Assembly: GCA_016758905.1 (NCBI GenBank)
Contig: JAEPQZ010000017.1
Location: 1 to 64,000 of the forward strand
Length of the DNA: 64,000 nucleotides
Direction of reading: 5' to 3'
DNA from: Umbelopsis isabellina
Taxonomy: Eukaryota; Mucoromycota; Umbelopsidomycetes; Umbelopsidales; Umbelopsidaceae
In this document: piece by piece, positions 22,871-33,355 of the stretch
Position numbering within the stretch: position 1 is the first letter of the stretch
How the letters are laid out: every line of letters starts with the position of its first letter
Notes under the pieces: model-generated
Told to the model about the DNA's origin: nothing
Database searches by the model: none
The model's input: the letters and a program-made list of their open reading frames with translations, nothing else
Made by a program: the position numbers and the translations under genes

Positions 22871-24715
22871 ATGTCCACTTGGAAAGAAACCCTTTTCGGT
22901 GATCCCTTCGCCGTCGAAGGCGATGAAATCGATGAAACTGCACAGTCGGAGGCCGAGCTTCTCGCCAAGGGTAATGTCTTCGAGCAACCTGCAGCAACCA
23001 GAGGAGAATTGTGGGGTTACTACCTCTACTATAACGGTGACAACGGTTTCACTATGAACAGTTATATGCCAAGTAAGGATATAGATGGAGTGTTGGTTGT
23101 ATGTGGTCAGATGGCAGTATTGACTGTATTGTGTCTACAGATATTTTGCAGTCACTTGCGTACATGGGCGGTTTCTACTACGATGGAAACACCACTGCAC
23201 AAAACTGTAATAACATGCCTGAGGGTGCCGTGTGTTATGTTCCATGGGCTGGAGGCTCTATTCCTGTTGCATCTATGCTTCTTTATATCCAGGCCATCGC
23301 TTTCTCCATCCAGTTTGTACTGTTCACCACCTTTGGTTCACTCGGTGATTACGGAAGATGGAACAAGTAAGTACAGTAGTATAGTTATAGGATAGGCAGT
23401 GAATAGAGTCAGTGGCTAACGACTTGTTTTGTTACTCAGATGGATCTTGTTGTCAGCTACCATTATTGGTTGTGCTTCACAAATCATTCCTATGGTTTGG
23501 GTTAACAACGACGGTAGCCAGTGGAATGGTATGATGGGTATGATGTGCATTGCCCTTATCTCATATGGTGCTTCTTTGGTGTTTTACGCCGCTGCTTTCC
23601 CTCTTTTGGCTGATAACTTGCCCGTGGTTCGCAAAGCTCGATTTGACCCTAATGTGTCAAGAGAGGACTATGTTTTGGTGGCTGAAAAATGGAGAAACAA
23701 CGTCAGTGCTATCTCTACTACCTTCTCAAATGTTGGTTTCCTGATTGTCACTGCTGTACTATCTGGTGCATCCTTTGCTCCTTGGGAAAAGTATGACTTC
23801 CCTGATGGTGTAGCTCATATTCTCGGTAACGCACCAATCTTCAACTACATTGCTACAGTTTTCTGCGGTGGTTTCTGGATCATCAACGCTATTCCATATT
23901 TCCTCTGGGTTCCAGCTGGTCGTGGCGGTCCCCAATTGCCTCCTGGTGAAAATCATTTGACCATTGGTTGGAAAAACATCATCAGCTCTCTTCGTGAGGC
24001 TAGAAAGCTCCGCTACTTGTTCATGTATATTATTGCCTACTTCATCTTCTCCGATGCTGTGAACACTCTCAACTCAATGATTGGTATCATTCAAGGTCAA
24101 ATCACCAGCTTCAACGGCACCCAGATTACCATTCTCAACCTTGTTTCTGCTGTCTGCTCCATCATTGGCTGCTTGGCTTTCCTTTGGATCCAACGCTGGT
24201 TCAAGATCAGAACCAAGACCAACTTGTTGATCATCATTGTTCTGACTGCCATCGTACCTATCTGGGGTAGTATCGGTATCGGCAGCACTAAGTTCGGTAT
24301 TCATAACACTTGGGAATTATGGGTCTTCTATGTGTGGTCAGGTATTTTCATTGCTCCCATTTGGGCCTGGCAACAAACTATGCTTGCAGAATTGGTACCC
24401 AAGGGTAAGGAGAACTTGTTCTTCGGTCTTTTTGGTGTTGTGAACAAGGCTTCATCATGGATCGGCCCGGTCGTTATTGGTGCCATCACACAATCAACAT
24501 CCAATCTTTGGGAAGGCTGGCCCTTCGTTCTTGGATTGTTCCTCATCGCCATTGTCATTATCTTCTTCATTGATGTTGATAAGGCAAAGGAGGATATTCG
24601 CCTCTACTTGCTAGAGAATTCAGATGAAGCTTCTGTTAATGGGCAAGAGAAGTCTATCCACTCTGTTCATGATACTGATCGCCCAGTATCTGCTAAAGAC
24701 GAAAAATTTGTTTAA
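22871..24715 (+). CDS. Atg22-like vacuolar transporter (MFS fold)
   Basis: A polytopic membrane protein of the Atg22 family. Yeast Atg22 exports amino acids from the vacuole after autophagy. Exons 22871-23072, 23141-23366 and 23440-24715 give 567 residues. After a ~45-residue acidic N-tail comes TRGELWGYYLYYNGDNGFTM, the family's first-helix signature. A luminal loop with several Cys (NCNNMPEGAVCYVP) follows, then further helices including FGSLGDYGRWNKWILL and RWFKIRTKTNLLI. The C-tail is polar. Frame and length agree with the family. The assignment to vacuolar efflux is by family; fungi have several Atg22-like paralogs with unknown cargo. Confidence 0.85.
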
Positions 24716-25004
24716 TTCATCGCGTTCGACATTAATATCTGTTAACTTGTCTTATTGATATTTGTTCATAACTATGTACTTTGAAACCCTTGCTTGGTTC
24801 ACTATTCTACTTTTCTCAACATAACCATAATAAACAATGGCTATAGACCATTCACATCATATTTTACTTTCTAGCCCCGCCTTACTGTCTCATTTTCTGG
24901 ACTCAGTAATCGCTCCCTCCATGATACAGATAACATTCAGATGCTAAGATTTTTTAATTGTATTACCATTTAGGCGTACATGTACGTCGTTACTACATAT
25001 ATAT
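24716..25004. terminator. Convergent 3' ends of Atg22-like and HSF genes
   Basis: The 289 bp between the two stop codons are AT-rich and contain AATAAAC-like polyadenylation words near 24828. Both transcripts converge here. No gene is present. Confidence 0.4.
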
Positions 25005-26313
25005 TTACATAAGGCGTAAATCATCATCATAACCGCCAGGAGTTGTAGGAAACACACTTTCGGGGTCCATAGCAGGCGATAGAGCCATGGGGCTTGGTGG
25101 AAGAGGGACATTGCAAGCCATACTGAACGGGCTGGATGGCGACATGGGCATTGATATGGGTTGCGGCTGATTTTTATAATTAGGGATGTTAACGTTCATT
25201 GGCTGGCGCATTTGCTGAGATTCTCGTTGTCCTTGTCCTTGGTGGTTCATATACTGGGGTATGTTCTCTGCTGCCGCCGTAACGTATACAGTCGGGTTAT
25301 CATGAGATAATGAAATCGCGTCGAGCATTTCATTAACATTATTTTTAACTTATTTGAAAGCTTTAGATCCCATTCCTTTGACGTTGCTCACAAACTTTCA
25401 TCATGATGAAATACCTCTGATACCCTGTTCTGTTAAGCTCATAAGCAGCTCCCTGATGACTTGGTTTTGCTGGTCTTGTGTTGCCCTTGAGTCCTCCAAA
25501 TCCTTCCTCATTTGATTCATGTGCATTTGTATTTGAGTCAATTGTTGAAAAATATCTGCCTGAGCAACCTGCATTACAGATATCTGTCCATACATATCGC
25601 CAGCCTCTCGCCGCAACATTTCCGAGTCCATTGCTTTTCGCTTTATCTCGTCCAATAAGTCGGTGCGGCCACGTAAAAATTTGGGATGTGAAAACTCCCA
25701 TATCTGGTTTTCAGCAACTCCACGTTGACCTCTTGGGGTTTTGTTAATCTTATGAAATCCATACCTAGTGATGCGTGAAGGTCATATTTAAGAAGAGTGA
25801 GTAATGATATGTATTTCTAGTGTTTCTCGACTTTCTTTTTGTGTTTTAAATAATTGTAACTCCTGCACTTACATGTTGAGTTGCCGGACAAATGAAGAGA
25901 AATTGCTATGCTTAAAGTGTTTGGGAAGCACATCTTTGGAGAATTCAACAACGTTACATACAATAAACGATTGACCATTGTAATTCCATGATATGAGTTG
26001 CTGACAAGATGGATCATCGATCATACTGGAAGCAAAATTTTAACTATGACTTTTCGAAATGACTTTGTAACGACAAGATCGATTCTTACTCAAAAAGCTT
26101 GTGAACAAAAGTCTGGCCAGTCGACTTTCCACTTGTTGCTGCTCCTTCATTACTTGGTGAGACTGGGCCATTCTCATAGAGATAAAGTGGAGTGTCGATA
26201 CCGCTGGGGGATTGCAACGGTGAAGCTAGCGACGGCGACAATAATGGGCTAGTGTGGTAATTAGTATGTCCAGATACTGGTATCTCAATTGACCGTGGGG
26301 TCTCGTAGCTCAT
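25005..26313 (-). CDS. Heat shock transcription factor (HSF family)
   Basis: A nuclear trimeric transcription factor that binds nGAAn repeats. Exons 26313-26090, 26025-25873, 25764-25415 and 25348-25005 give 356 residues. The HSF DNA-binding domain begins at TFVHKLFDMIDD (near residue 68). It continues with ISWNYNGQSFIVCN, FSKDVLPKHFKHSNFSSFVR, QLNMYGFHKI and WEFSHPKFLRG. The HR-A/B coiled coil that drives trimerisation follows (near residues 190-240, MYGQISVMQVAQADIFQQL). The C-terminal third is Pro/Met/Ser/Gln-rich, as expected of an activation region. It is shorter than yeast Hsf1 (833 residues), so it may be one of several HSF or Sfl1/Skn7-like paralogs. The DNA-binding sequence is closer to HSF than to Skn7. 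Confidence 0.93.
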
Positions 26314-27074
26314 AGTAAAATACAGAAGAGAAGAGAAAGCAGAGAGAAAAGTCCCGCGCTGACACGGAGCTCAATTGTAAGGTCTTTGATGCTGTGGATA
26401 AACTGAAACATTGCCCATCAAAAAAATTCCCACTTCTGATATACCAGATAGCAATTTTGGCTTTGTGGTGTCATCATTTTGTTCATACACTGGCACATAT
26501 AGTGCAGGTATTTATGGATACAAAACAAAAAATACTTAAGGTACAGTAGCCTGTCAAATCAAATATGATGCTGAGAACCTTCGGTTTCAAAATATTATCT
26601 CCTATCTTATCAAAACTCAACGCTTCCGTGTTTGACTACCAAGATGCAGTGTTGGTGCATACAAGATCAATGATATTACATAATACATTATAATATATAA
26701 GAATGATGGTATAGAATCCATCCTTATATCAATGCTACCGGAGACAGTGTAGCAACATTGACTGATCATTACCTAATGCAAATATGTAATATAACAATAA
26801 CCACAACCACAACCACAACGCAAACACAGGCACGAACGCAATTATCATAACCTTGCATCTAAGGTTTGTTTCGGGCTTTCGTCACATGAAATAGTCAAGG
26901 AATACAGTTTATGACAGAATCTTCATTAATGAAAAAAAAGTGCCTGCAGAGTATGCAGATTCTCTAAAAGGTATGAACAAGTGAGCGCTTCGTGGCTTTT
27001 AAGATTGAATGGTACCGAGAAGGAAGTGGAGATTGATCGCTTAGATTATTACTTGATGTTCAAAAGGCCGTGAT
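26314..27074. other. Intergenic: HSF promoter and NDUFB3 3' region
   Basis: About 760 bp. A GAACCTTC word (GAA-N2-TTC, 26575-26582) about 260 bp upstream of the HSF start resembles a two-unit heat shock element. Three copies of ACAACC form a small microsatellite near 26796-26815. No gene is visible. Confidence 0.4.
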
Positions 27075-27281
27075 CTAGTGATGCTCCTTCTTGCCAAAAG
27101 CCCACTCGTATCCACAGTAGATGGTGAATGCGACAGTTGCAATGCCGAGGCCGGGGAACATGTTACGCACCATAGCGCGGTTAGAGAAAATGGGGTTCTT
27201 TCTCCATGCTTCACGGCGTGCCCAGGGATCGTGATATTGGACAGGGTTTTGTGTTTCTTGATGGGTTTTTGGGAATGCCAT
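27075..27281 (-). CDS. NADH:ubiquinone oxidoreductase B12 subunit (NDUFB3-like)
   Basis: A small accessory subunit of mitochondrial complex I in the inner membrane. The intronless frame from ATG 27281 gives 68 residues. DPWARREAWRKNP is the family hallmark (human NDUFB3 has DPWGRNEAWR). It is followed by one membrane helix, GIATVAFTIYCGYEW, and a charged end KKEHH like the human KDKKHH. The upstream GTG-started extension is not needed. Presence of this subunit shows that the organism keeps proton-pumping complex I. It is divergent from COG8. Confidence 0.9.
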   Translation of the reverse strand: MAFPKTHQETQNPVQYHDPWARREAWRKNPIFSNRAMVRNMFPGLGIATVAFTIYCGYEWAFGKKEHH

Positions 27282-27477
27282 GGCGAAATTAACAATGTTG
27301 AACACAGTCTGTGTTTTGCTGGCCCTACCCTGTCAAGCAGTTTTTCCCTAGCGGCCAATCAAATGCGAGCTTGAATTTTTGATCACGTGATATGATATGA
27401 CTGCCCTTGATCTATAAGCTTTGCTTCGGGTGGGGGAGAGTAGCAACCCTTGCAGTTCTTTAAGCCTTGTTCGCCAA
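27282..27477. promoter_or_regulatory. Divergent promoter of NDUFB3-like and COG8
   Basis: The 196 bp between the two ATGs must hold both start regions. It contains a CCAATC word at 27355-27360, typical of HAP-complex sites found at respiratory genes, and an ATCACGTGAT palindrome at 27381-27390, an E-box-like CACGTG. Assignment to particular factors is inference. Confidence 0.45.
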
Positions 27478-29421
27478 ATGTCACTGGAAGCAATACGTCA
27501 GAGTCAACATCAAATTGATAATGACGACCTTTTTTCACGGCTGTCTTCTCAAATGACAGGCGATAAGAGAAAGATTATAGAGACATCTCAGTGGGCACGA
27601 GATTATGTGATTAGCCTCACCGGCATGTCACTGGAACAACTTCAGGCACAGCCCCAGAAGCTCGCGCAAGAAGACCAAACAGTTGAAAAAGAGATAAAAA
27701 ATCTAGCATTTCAAGAGTATCCAACTTTCATACATGCTGAGAAATGTCGTAGCGATATTGGCGATAATTTTGCCCAAATGGAAACGCAACTAGAGGGTCT
27801 ATCACAGTCACTACCTGATTTTGAGCAGTTGTGCAGAGACTTTACCGCCGAAGCAAAATTATTAACAGAGGAGAGAGAAAAGAACGAAAAGGTTCTGGAA
27901 AACTTGGACGTTCTAGTTGACATTTTTGAAATACCACAGCTGATGGATACTTGCGTGCGGAATGGTTACTACTCCGAGGCGATGGACCTTACATCACACG
28001 TATCGCTGTTAACAATGCGATATGGAAATATTCCAAGTATACAAGATGTCCGAGAGAAAGTTCAGAGATCCTCAGACATGATGCTGATACAGTTGATTTC
28101 ATTATTAAGAGGAGCCATAAAGTTACCAGCGGCGATGAACGTGATCGGATACTTGCGACAAATGAATTCATTTGAAACCGAAAACGAGTTACGATTGTTG
28201 TTCTTAAAATGTCGAGACGACTACCTCAATCGACGCTTAGATAATATTAAGAAAATCGGATCAACTGAAACGGAGCTAACAAAAGACTGGCAGCGACTGG
28301 GCAGAGACTCATTTGAATATATCAAACAATACATAGACGTTATTCGAGAGCAGGGATTTGAGATCATTACTCAGTACAGCTCAGTGTTCTCGGATGATGC
28401 CAAATTATACAGTGCTTCCACAGATACTAAAGTTGGCAGCACACAGCTTTTAACAGCCGGCGCAACATTAGCCGACTATGTCGCTCACATATTGGAAAAC
28501 ATGGAACGAAAGATGGATGAGCATCTTATCAACATTAAGGACATATCACAAATTTCATCTCTGCTTACACAACTCATGTACTGTGGCATGTCACTGGGAC
28601 GCGTAGGGCTAGATTTCCGGCCGTTGTTTGCTATTCGCTTTCAAAATGCATTGCTGAAGCTTACACAAACCCTCATCGATGAAGCTAAAAAGACATTCAT
28701 AGACACCATTAATAGAGCTAAGACCGAGAATATACCACCATCGCAATGGGCATCAAACAAATCAAATAATAAGGATGCTGTGGATGCAGCAACACCAGGT
28801 CAGACGAGACAACAACTAGCATCGCAATTAATCGACTACCCAGTGATCGCGGTTTTTACAAATGCCATATTGTCACTATTTAATGAACTTCGACTATTAG
28901 CACCTATCGCGCTTGTCCAACTAATTACAGAGTATCTTGACGCTGCATATTTGGATATCGCTCAAGCTCTCAAAGAGTACTCAATGCCATATATTCTTGC
29001 CACTGGCACAGAGAAAGACAATCTCAAATCCGATCAAAATGTTCTCCGTGCATTTGCTTCTGCTTATGTGCGATCATGTGTACCATATCTGCGACAATGC
29101 CTACTTGACGGCATTTATGCTAATGTCTATTTGGATGATGTTAGCATCACCAGTGAAAACCTAGAATCAGAATTAGAGGAGATCCTTCCTTCCATAAGCA
29201 AAGGGTCATTGACAAAAGTTGCTGAAAGTGATCACGAAGCATCAGCGGACAAAGAGATACTTAGCAGTGAGTCAGTGATAAGCAAAGAGTCAGCAACTCA
29301 AATCAAAGAAATAACGCCAGAAGAAGAGCTTAGCGAAGACAACAGCAAGGAGCAAAGCAAAGAGGATAGCAATGAAGAAGAAGGCGATGCCAACGGAGTT
29401 GATGAATTTAATAAAAATTAA
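27478..29421 (+). CDS. COG8: Conserved oligomeric Golgi complex subunit 8
   Basis: A subunit of the COG tether for retrograde vesicles at the Golgi. A single exon from ATG 27478 (MSLEAIRQSQ) gives 647 residues. An earlier TTG-started extension to 27421 is not needed. The Dor1/COG8 signature is clear in the N-terminal half: LAFQEYPTFIHAEKC, followed by a long helical stretch ending LDVLVDIFEIPQLMDTCVRN, then YYSEAMDLTSHVSLL. The remainder is alpha-helical, and the last ~70 residues are a Glu/Ser/Lys-rich disordered tail. The lack of introns contrasts with most neighbours. Confidence 0.93.
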   Translation: MSLEAIRQSQHQIDNDDLFSRLSSQMTGDKRKIIETSQWARDYVISLTGMSLEQLQAQPQKLAQEDQTVEKEIKNLAFQEYPTFIHAEKCRSDIGDNFAQMETQLEGLSQSLPDFEQLCRDFTAEAKLLTEEREKNEKVLENLDVLVDIFEIPQLMDTCVRNGYYSEAMDLTSHVSLLTMRYGNIPSIQDVREKVQRSSDMMLIQLISLLRGAIKLPAAMNVIGYLRQMNSFETENELRLLFLKCRDDYLNRRLDNIKKIGSTETELTKDWQRLGRDSFEYIKQYIDVIREQGFEIITQYSSVFSDDAKLYSASTDTKVGSTQLLTAGATLADYVAHILENMERKMDEHLINIKDISQISSLLTQLMYCGMSLGRVGLDFRPLFAIRFQNALLKLTQTLIDEAKKTFIDTINRAKTENIPPSQWASNKSNNKDAVDAATPGQTRQQLASQLIDYPVIAVFTNAILSLFNELRLLAPIALVQLITEYLDAAYLDIAQALKEYSMPYILATGTEKDNLKSDQNVLRAFASAYVRSCVPYLRQCLLDGIYANVYLDDVSITSENLESELEEILPSISKGSLTKVAESDHEASADKEILSSESVISKESATQIKEITPEEELSEDNSKEQSKEDSNEEEGDANGVDEFNKN

Positions 29422-29572
29422 AATTCAGTCACGTGCAGTGACTCCACACCTGCAGACAGCACAGTCTTTATAGAACAATAATTGCAGCCAGCATTTTGTA
29501 GGGTATAGCATACACTTATACAAATCATCAAATGTTCTGGTAATATATCTACTGATATGAATATTACCGCAG

Positions 29573-31094
29573 CTATATATTGGGCAATGGACACAGATGT
29601 ATCGGGTTTGCTTGATACTTTTCATTGTATCTAGTAACCACATCTATTTCGTAAATTCTGGAGTCCTTTAGTTGATTTCCAAGAGTCATCCATCCTGGCT
29701 GCAAATTATTCTCACGACCAAACATTTCTAACTCAATCAGTGTTATTTCCAGATATTAAGTATGTAGCTCAATCGGTTGTAATACTTGCCGAGTTTACGA
29801 GTTCCTGGACTCAAACGATTAATGATGCGATACAACTCGTCTGGTTTTCTACTTGTTTCGCGAACGTCTGACACAATTACGTCACAGTCAAGCCCTTTGT
29901 TGATTGAAGGTAGTTGTCCCTTTTTACCAATTAAGCAATGTTCTTTACTATGGTTGAGCCAATGTCCTGTCCGCCCAGTTCTTATGATTCGTTGCAATTG
30001 ATTAGTTTTGACCCAAACCATTTCTTGAATAAGCTCATATCCCCAAATGAGCATACACTCCCTGCCCAGCTCCATAGCTCTACTTGTGACCCATAGAAAC
30101 AGAAATCCTTGATCCTGAAGCTTGCTGATTTTTAACTGCTTCATCTCATCGTCAGTCATTGTTCCATATGGCAGCTACCCACTCCACTGTCAGTTAAAGC
30201 CAAACCAGTCTACATATACCTTTATACTGCACTTACGCTCATATGAATATCCCAAGGTGGATCTGCTAAAATAACTGCAAATTTGCCAATGACATCAAAA
30301 TCTAATTTGCGAATATCACATTTGATCCATTGAGGAGGAAGCTAAAGCGGCTTAGACATTGACACGGTATGCACACCACCATAAATCACTTACTAGTGAG
30401 TGAGGCGGCTTCAGCTGTACAATTATATTATTAATGTAATTTTTCGTTTTTAATACAGTTTAAGGTCGAATAACTTACAAAAGGATTTGCATATTTGCGG
30501 TAAATATCTGGTTTCAACTCATTGTATCCAAAGTCCAAGCTATAATGCATATACTTGCAAGATCTCGTTCTATGACAAGTGTTTAGATAAGAGCAATCTC
30601 CAAGATGGCTCTCTGTATGCGAATTGACAATTCGCTTGAAATGTATCTTGCTACACACATAATTGCTTCTGTTCTGATTTCTACACTCCTGTTTTGTTCC
30701 ATGTTCACAATAGGCTCTAAATTTGTCCACAGAAGATTGCCACTAAAAAAACAAATGTCAAAATCTAATCCAACTTTGCCAAAAGTTGTTCACCTACAGT
30801 AAGCTTTGCCATTTGCTCGGCCGCTGTCTCGCCCTGCAATAATTGCTCAATCGCTGATGAACCAACGATACTAGAGTCTTCCAATGGTGCTCCACAATTT
30901 CCGTTGCTGTAATTTTGTCTATACTTTTTTCTTGGTGGCATCCATTCTTGATTGCTACATGGGACAATGTTAGGACTATCTGTATTCTTGTATATCTTCT
31001 CAAAGAAATTATCATGTATACATGTGGTAAGAGCGAGTGAACTGTTCCATAGATACAGAGATACTGATACAATCATGCATGGTAAAGACATCAT
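29573..31094 (-). CDS. METTL3/IME4-type mRNA N6-adenosine methyltransferase
   Basis: Catalytic subunit of the m6A mRNA writer (MT-A70 family), nuclear. Exons can be read from 30798 down to 29573. They show two Cys/His motifs like those of the METTL3 zinc-finger region ([30 protein letters not shown]), then [20 protein letters not shown]. The catalytic DPPW follows in [12 protein letters not shown], then [48 protein letters not shown] and a final [21 protein letters not shown] 21-bp microexon (30394-30414, LKPPHSL) is predicted. The last intron (29728-29789) has a GC donor, GCAAGT. The start is uncertain: the frame is open upstream, and ATG 31094 is only the first plausible Met. It converges with COG8. 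Confidence 0.93.
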
Positions 31095-31643
31095 ATTTAA
31101 TAAACCATTTGCATGAATTTGTAGATGCGTTCTCGTCGCATTTAGGATTCTCACGCTAGCAGAAGTTTACGCTCCTCCCTTCTACCATTCAGAAGTTGCT
31201 GGAAAATGATATTTTTAATGTTTGTTTTCAGACTTCATTTTATCAAAAGCTGTCATTAAGTAATCTATCTTTGTTCTTTCTAATACCTTTTTGAAAAGCT
31301 CGGAGCCTAATTTTACTGCCTATACGCATATGTCCGTTGTGTTTCAGCAAACAAGTTTGAGCACATGTCGCCGTTGACCATCACACACAACTGTTTTCCA
31401 AGTCCTCGTCGAAATTGAAGTATGATGACATATATCTATGCTAATTTTGAACCGATTCTAAACTACTAAATTTTTGTCACTAGATATTGTCTACATCATA
31501 TAATATAAGATAGGATGAATTCGTTCGAGGGGAGCCGCTTATACTTCTCATTGTCTGAATAAGAACTCCGCACTTCAAAGGGCAGCCGTGCTTTAAAAGA
31601 ACCTATGAAAAAAAAAATTCCCAGTTCTTAACGGACAATCTCA
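31095..31643. other. Intergenic, divergent promoter of METTL3 and RRG9
   Basis: About 550 bp between the two predicted starts. It may include an undetected first METTL3 exon, because short frames such as MRRERIYKFMQM (from about 31123) have possible donors. No other gene is visible. Confidence 0.4.
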
Positions 31644-32201
31644 ATGTTACGGTCAAAATTCCTCTTAGCTTCGGGTTCTAGCTCCCTTTTGAGAACTTGT
31701 ATACCTGTATGCTCACCGAGATTGGTTGCAGTACAAAGCATGTCTACAATTGACAGGCGATCTTTCCAAGCAACGAAAACCAGCGAGACTGAGTTGAACC
31801 CCTTGGACGAAAAGACTTCGGAAAAGGAATCCGACCAAGCTGCAAATGATTCAGCTCCTTTACATACGGAAGATATTAAGGAAGACGTTCCACAGAATTG
31901 GAGGAAAGACAAGTCACTCCCGCAATTTGTCAGACACAAGTATGCTATGAAAGAAAAACTGGAAGGCAAGCCATGGCAGCCTCGTAACCGCGTTTCCCGA
32001 GAGGTGATGAATGAAATGAAGAGATTATCAGAAATGGTGAGGTGTTTTCCAATTCGAAATCTCTTGCTTATAAACATTGAACTGAATGTGTTTTCTTCAT
32101 AGGATCCTGAAAAATGGAACGCCAAAACCTTAGCCGTTGAATTCAAGAAGTCACCTGAAGCCATCCGAAGGATATTAAAATCACGGTATATCCCTAAATA
32201 G
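31644..32201 (+). CDS. RRG9/neugrin-domain mitochondrial protein
   Basis: Required-for-respiratory-growth-9 family, mitochondrial. Yeast Rrg9 is needed to keep mitochondrial DNA; the human relative neugrin acts in mitoribosome assembly. Exons 31644-32036 and 32103-32201 give 163 residues. The N-terminus (MLRSKFLLASGSSSLLRTC) has Arg, Ser and Leu without acid, a typical presequence. The C-terminal neugrin domain shows QFVRHKYAMKEKLEGKPWQP, SREVMNEMKRLSEMDPEKW, and TLAVEFKKSPEAIRRILKSR, which is the family hallmark. The acidic middle (residues ~50-85) is low-complexity. Confidence 0.88.
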
Positions 32202-33355
32202 ATACAAAAAGGATATAAGCTTGGATGTTCAATATCTTGGAAGTCCCCTGAGAAGCCTCAGCAGAGGCGACAAATGTACATATTTTGATATACGTAGAAC
32301 AAAGCTGTGAAAATATCTTCCTGGACTTTCATTGGGTCCTCATTCTTTATTTATAGCCAGTTTAAGCTTTGTCTCTTCATTTCTTCATATTCTTTTAGTC
32401 TTAATTATGTATGAACATTATTTCATTGTTTTTGCTATAACCGTTGTCATCATTGCACACGTGAATTTTCATTTGGTGTTCAAGGGAAGAAAAGTTTTGT
32501 CAGTTTTCGAGAGAAAAAATGATATTTATTACTCATGTCCCATTGATACCCTATTTTAACACCTCCACTTATACCACCATCCTTTCACGAAACGGACTCG
32601 TTGATAATCTATAACAAGAAGAGATACATGAGTACAACAATTCATAATCTTTCATAGTGTGTTTAAGTGGATATAGCAGCAGCTTCAACAAGTTTGGATT
32701 GTTCAGAGATTGTTCACCTTGGAAAACCCACATGTCGAGTAGTTTTAGATGTGAACATGGAAAAGATTCGGGTCCAATAAAGTTGTGCATCATTGTAAAC
32801 TTGATCCACTACTGCATAATATCCATATAAATTACAAAGGGGCCGAGTACTTACAGTAAAAGGGGGATGAAACTGAAAAGAAAAAGGGAGAAGATTGGTT
32901 GAGCTGTTATTTTTTTATATACGCATAAAAATTTTTCGCTGTTGGGACTTTCGTTTTTGATTTGCTGAGCGGAATTTCAAGTCTAGGAAGACTGACGGGA
33001 TTTTTTAACGGTCAGTAAAAAAATGCAAGCTGTGATGAAATTTGTCTTTGGCTTGAATAGGAGATTACGATTTCAATTGCAACGCGACCATGACGATCAA
33101 GCTATTCGTGAAATCATCAATTGGGATATTATATTGTAAACTGATCATACGAAAAGCGTTAAGGGGACACAAACATAGAATAAAAAGAGCTGTAAGTATA
33201 GGTTGAGGTGTCACACGTTCAACAACCAGCTCGGCAATTTGGCAACCCCTCCTGCTACACGTGGATCTACACCTTTTTCAATACTTGAACTTTGCCTTTT
33301 ATTTCAATTTTTCATTTCAAGTCCTTAAACTCCTTTTAAACCCACATTCGCCACC
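32202..33355. other. Intergenic region with no supported gene
   Basis: About 1.15 kb. Short frames on both strands have no motif. The last 100 bp before 33356 are pyrimidine-rich with a good CCACCATG start context for the next gene. Confidence 0.5.

Noticed and set aside
27421-27477. N-terminal extension of COG8 (19 residues)
   Set aside because: The extension starts at TTG; ATG 27478 gives the expected N-terminus.
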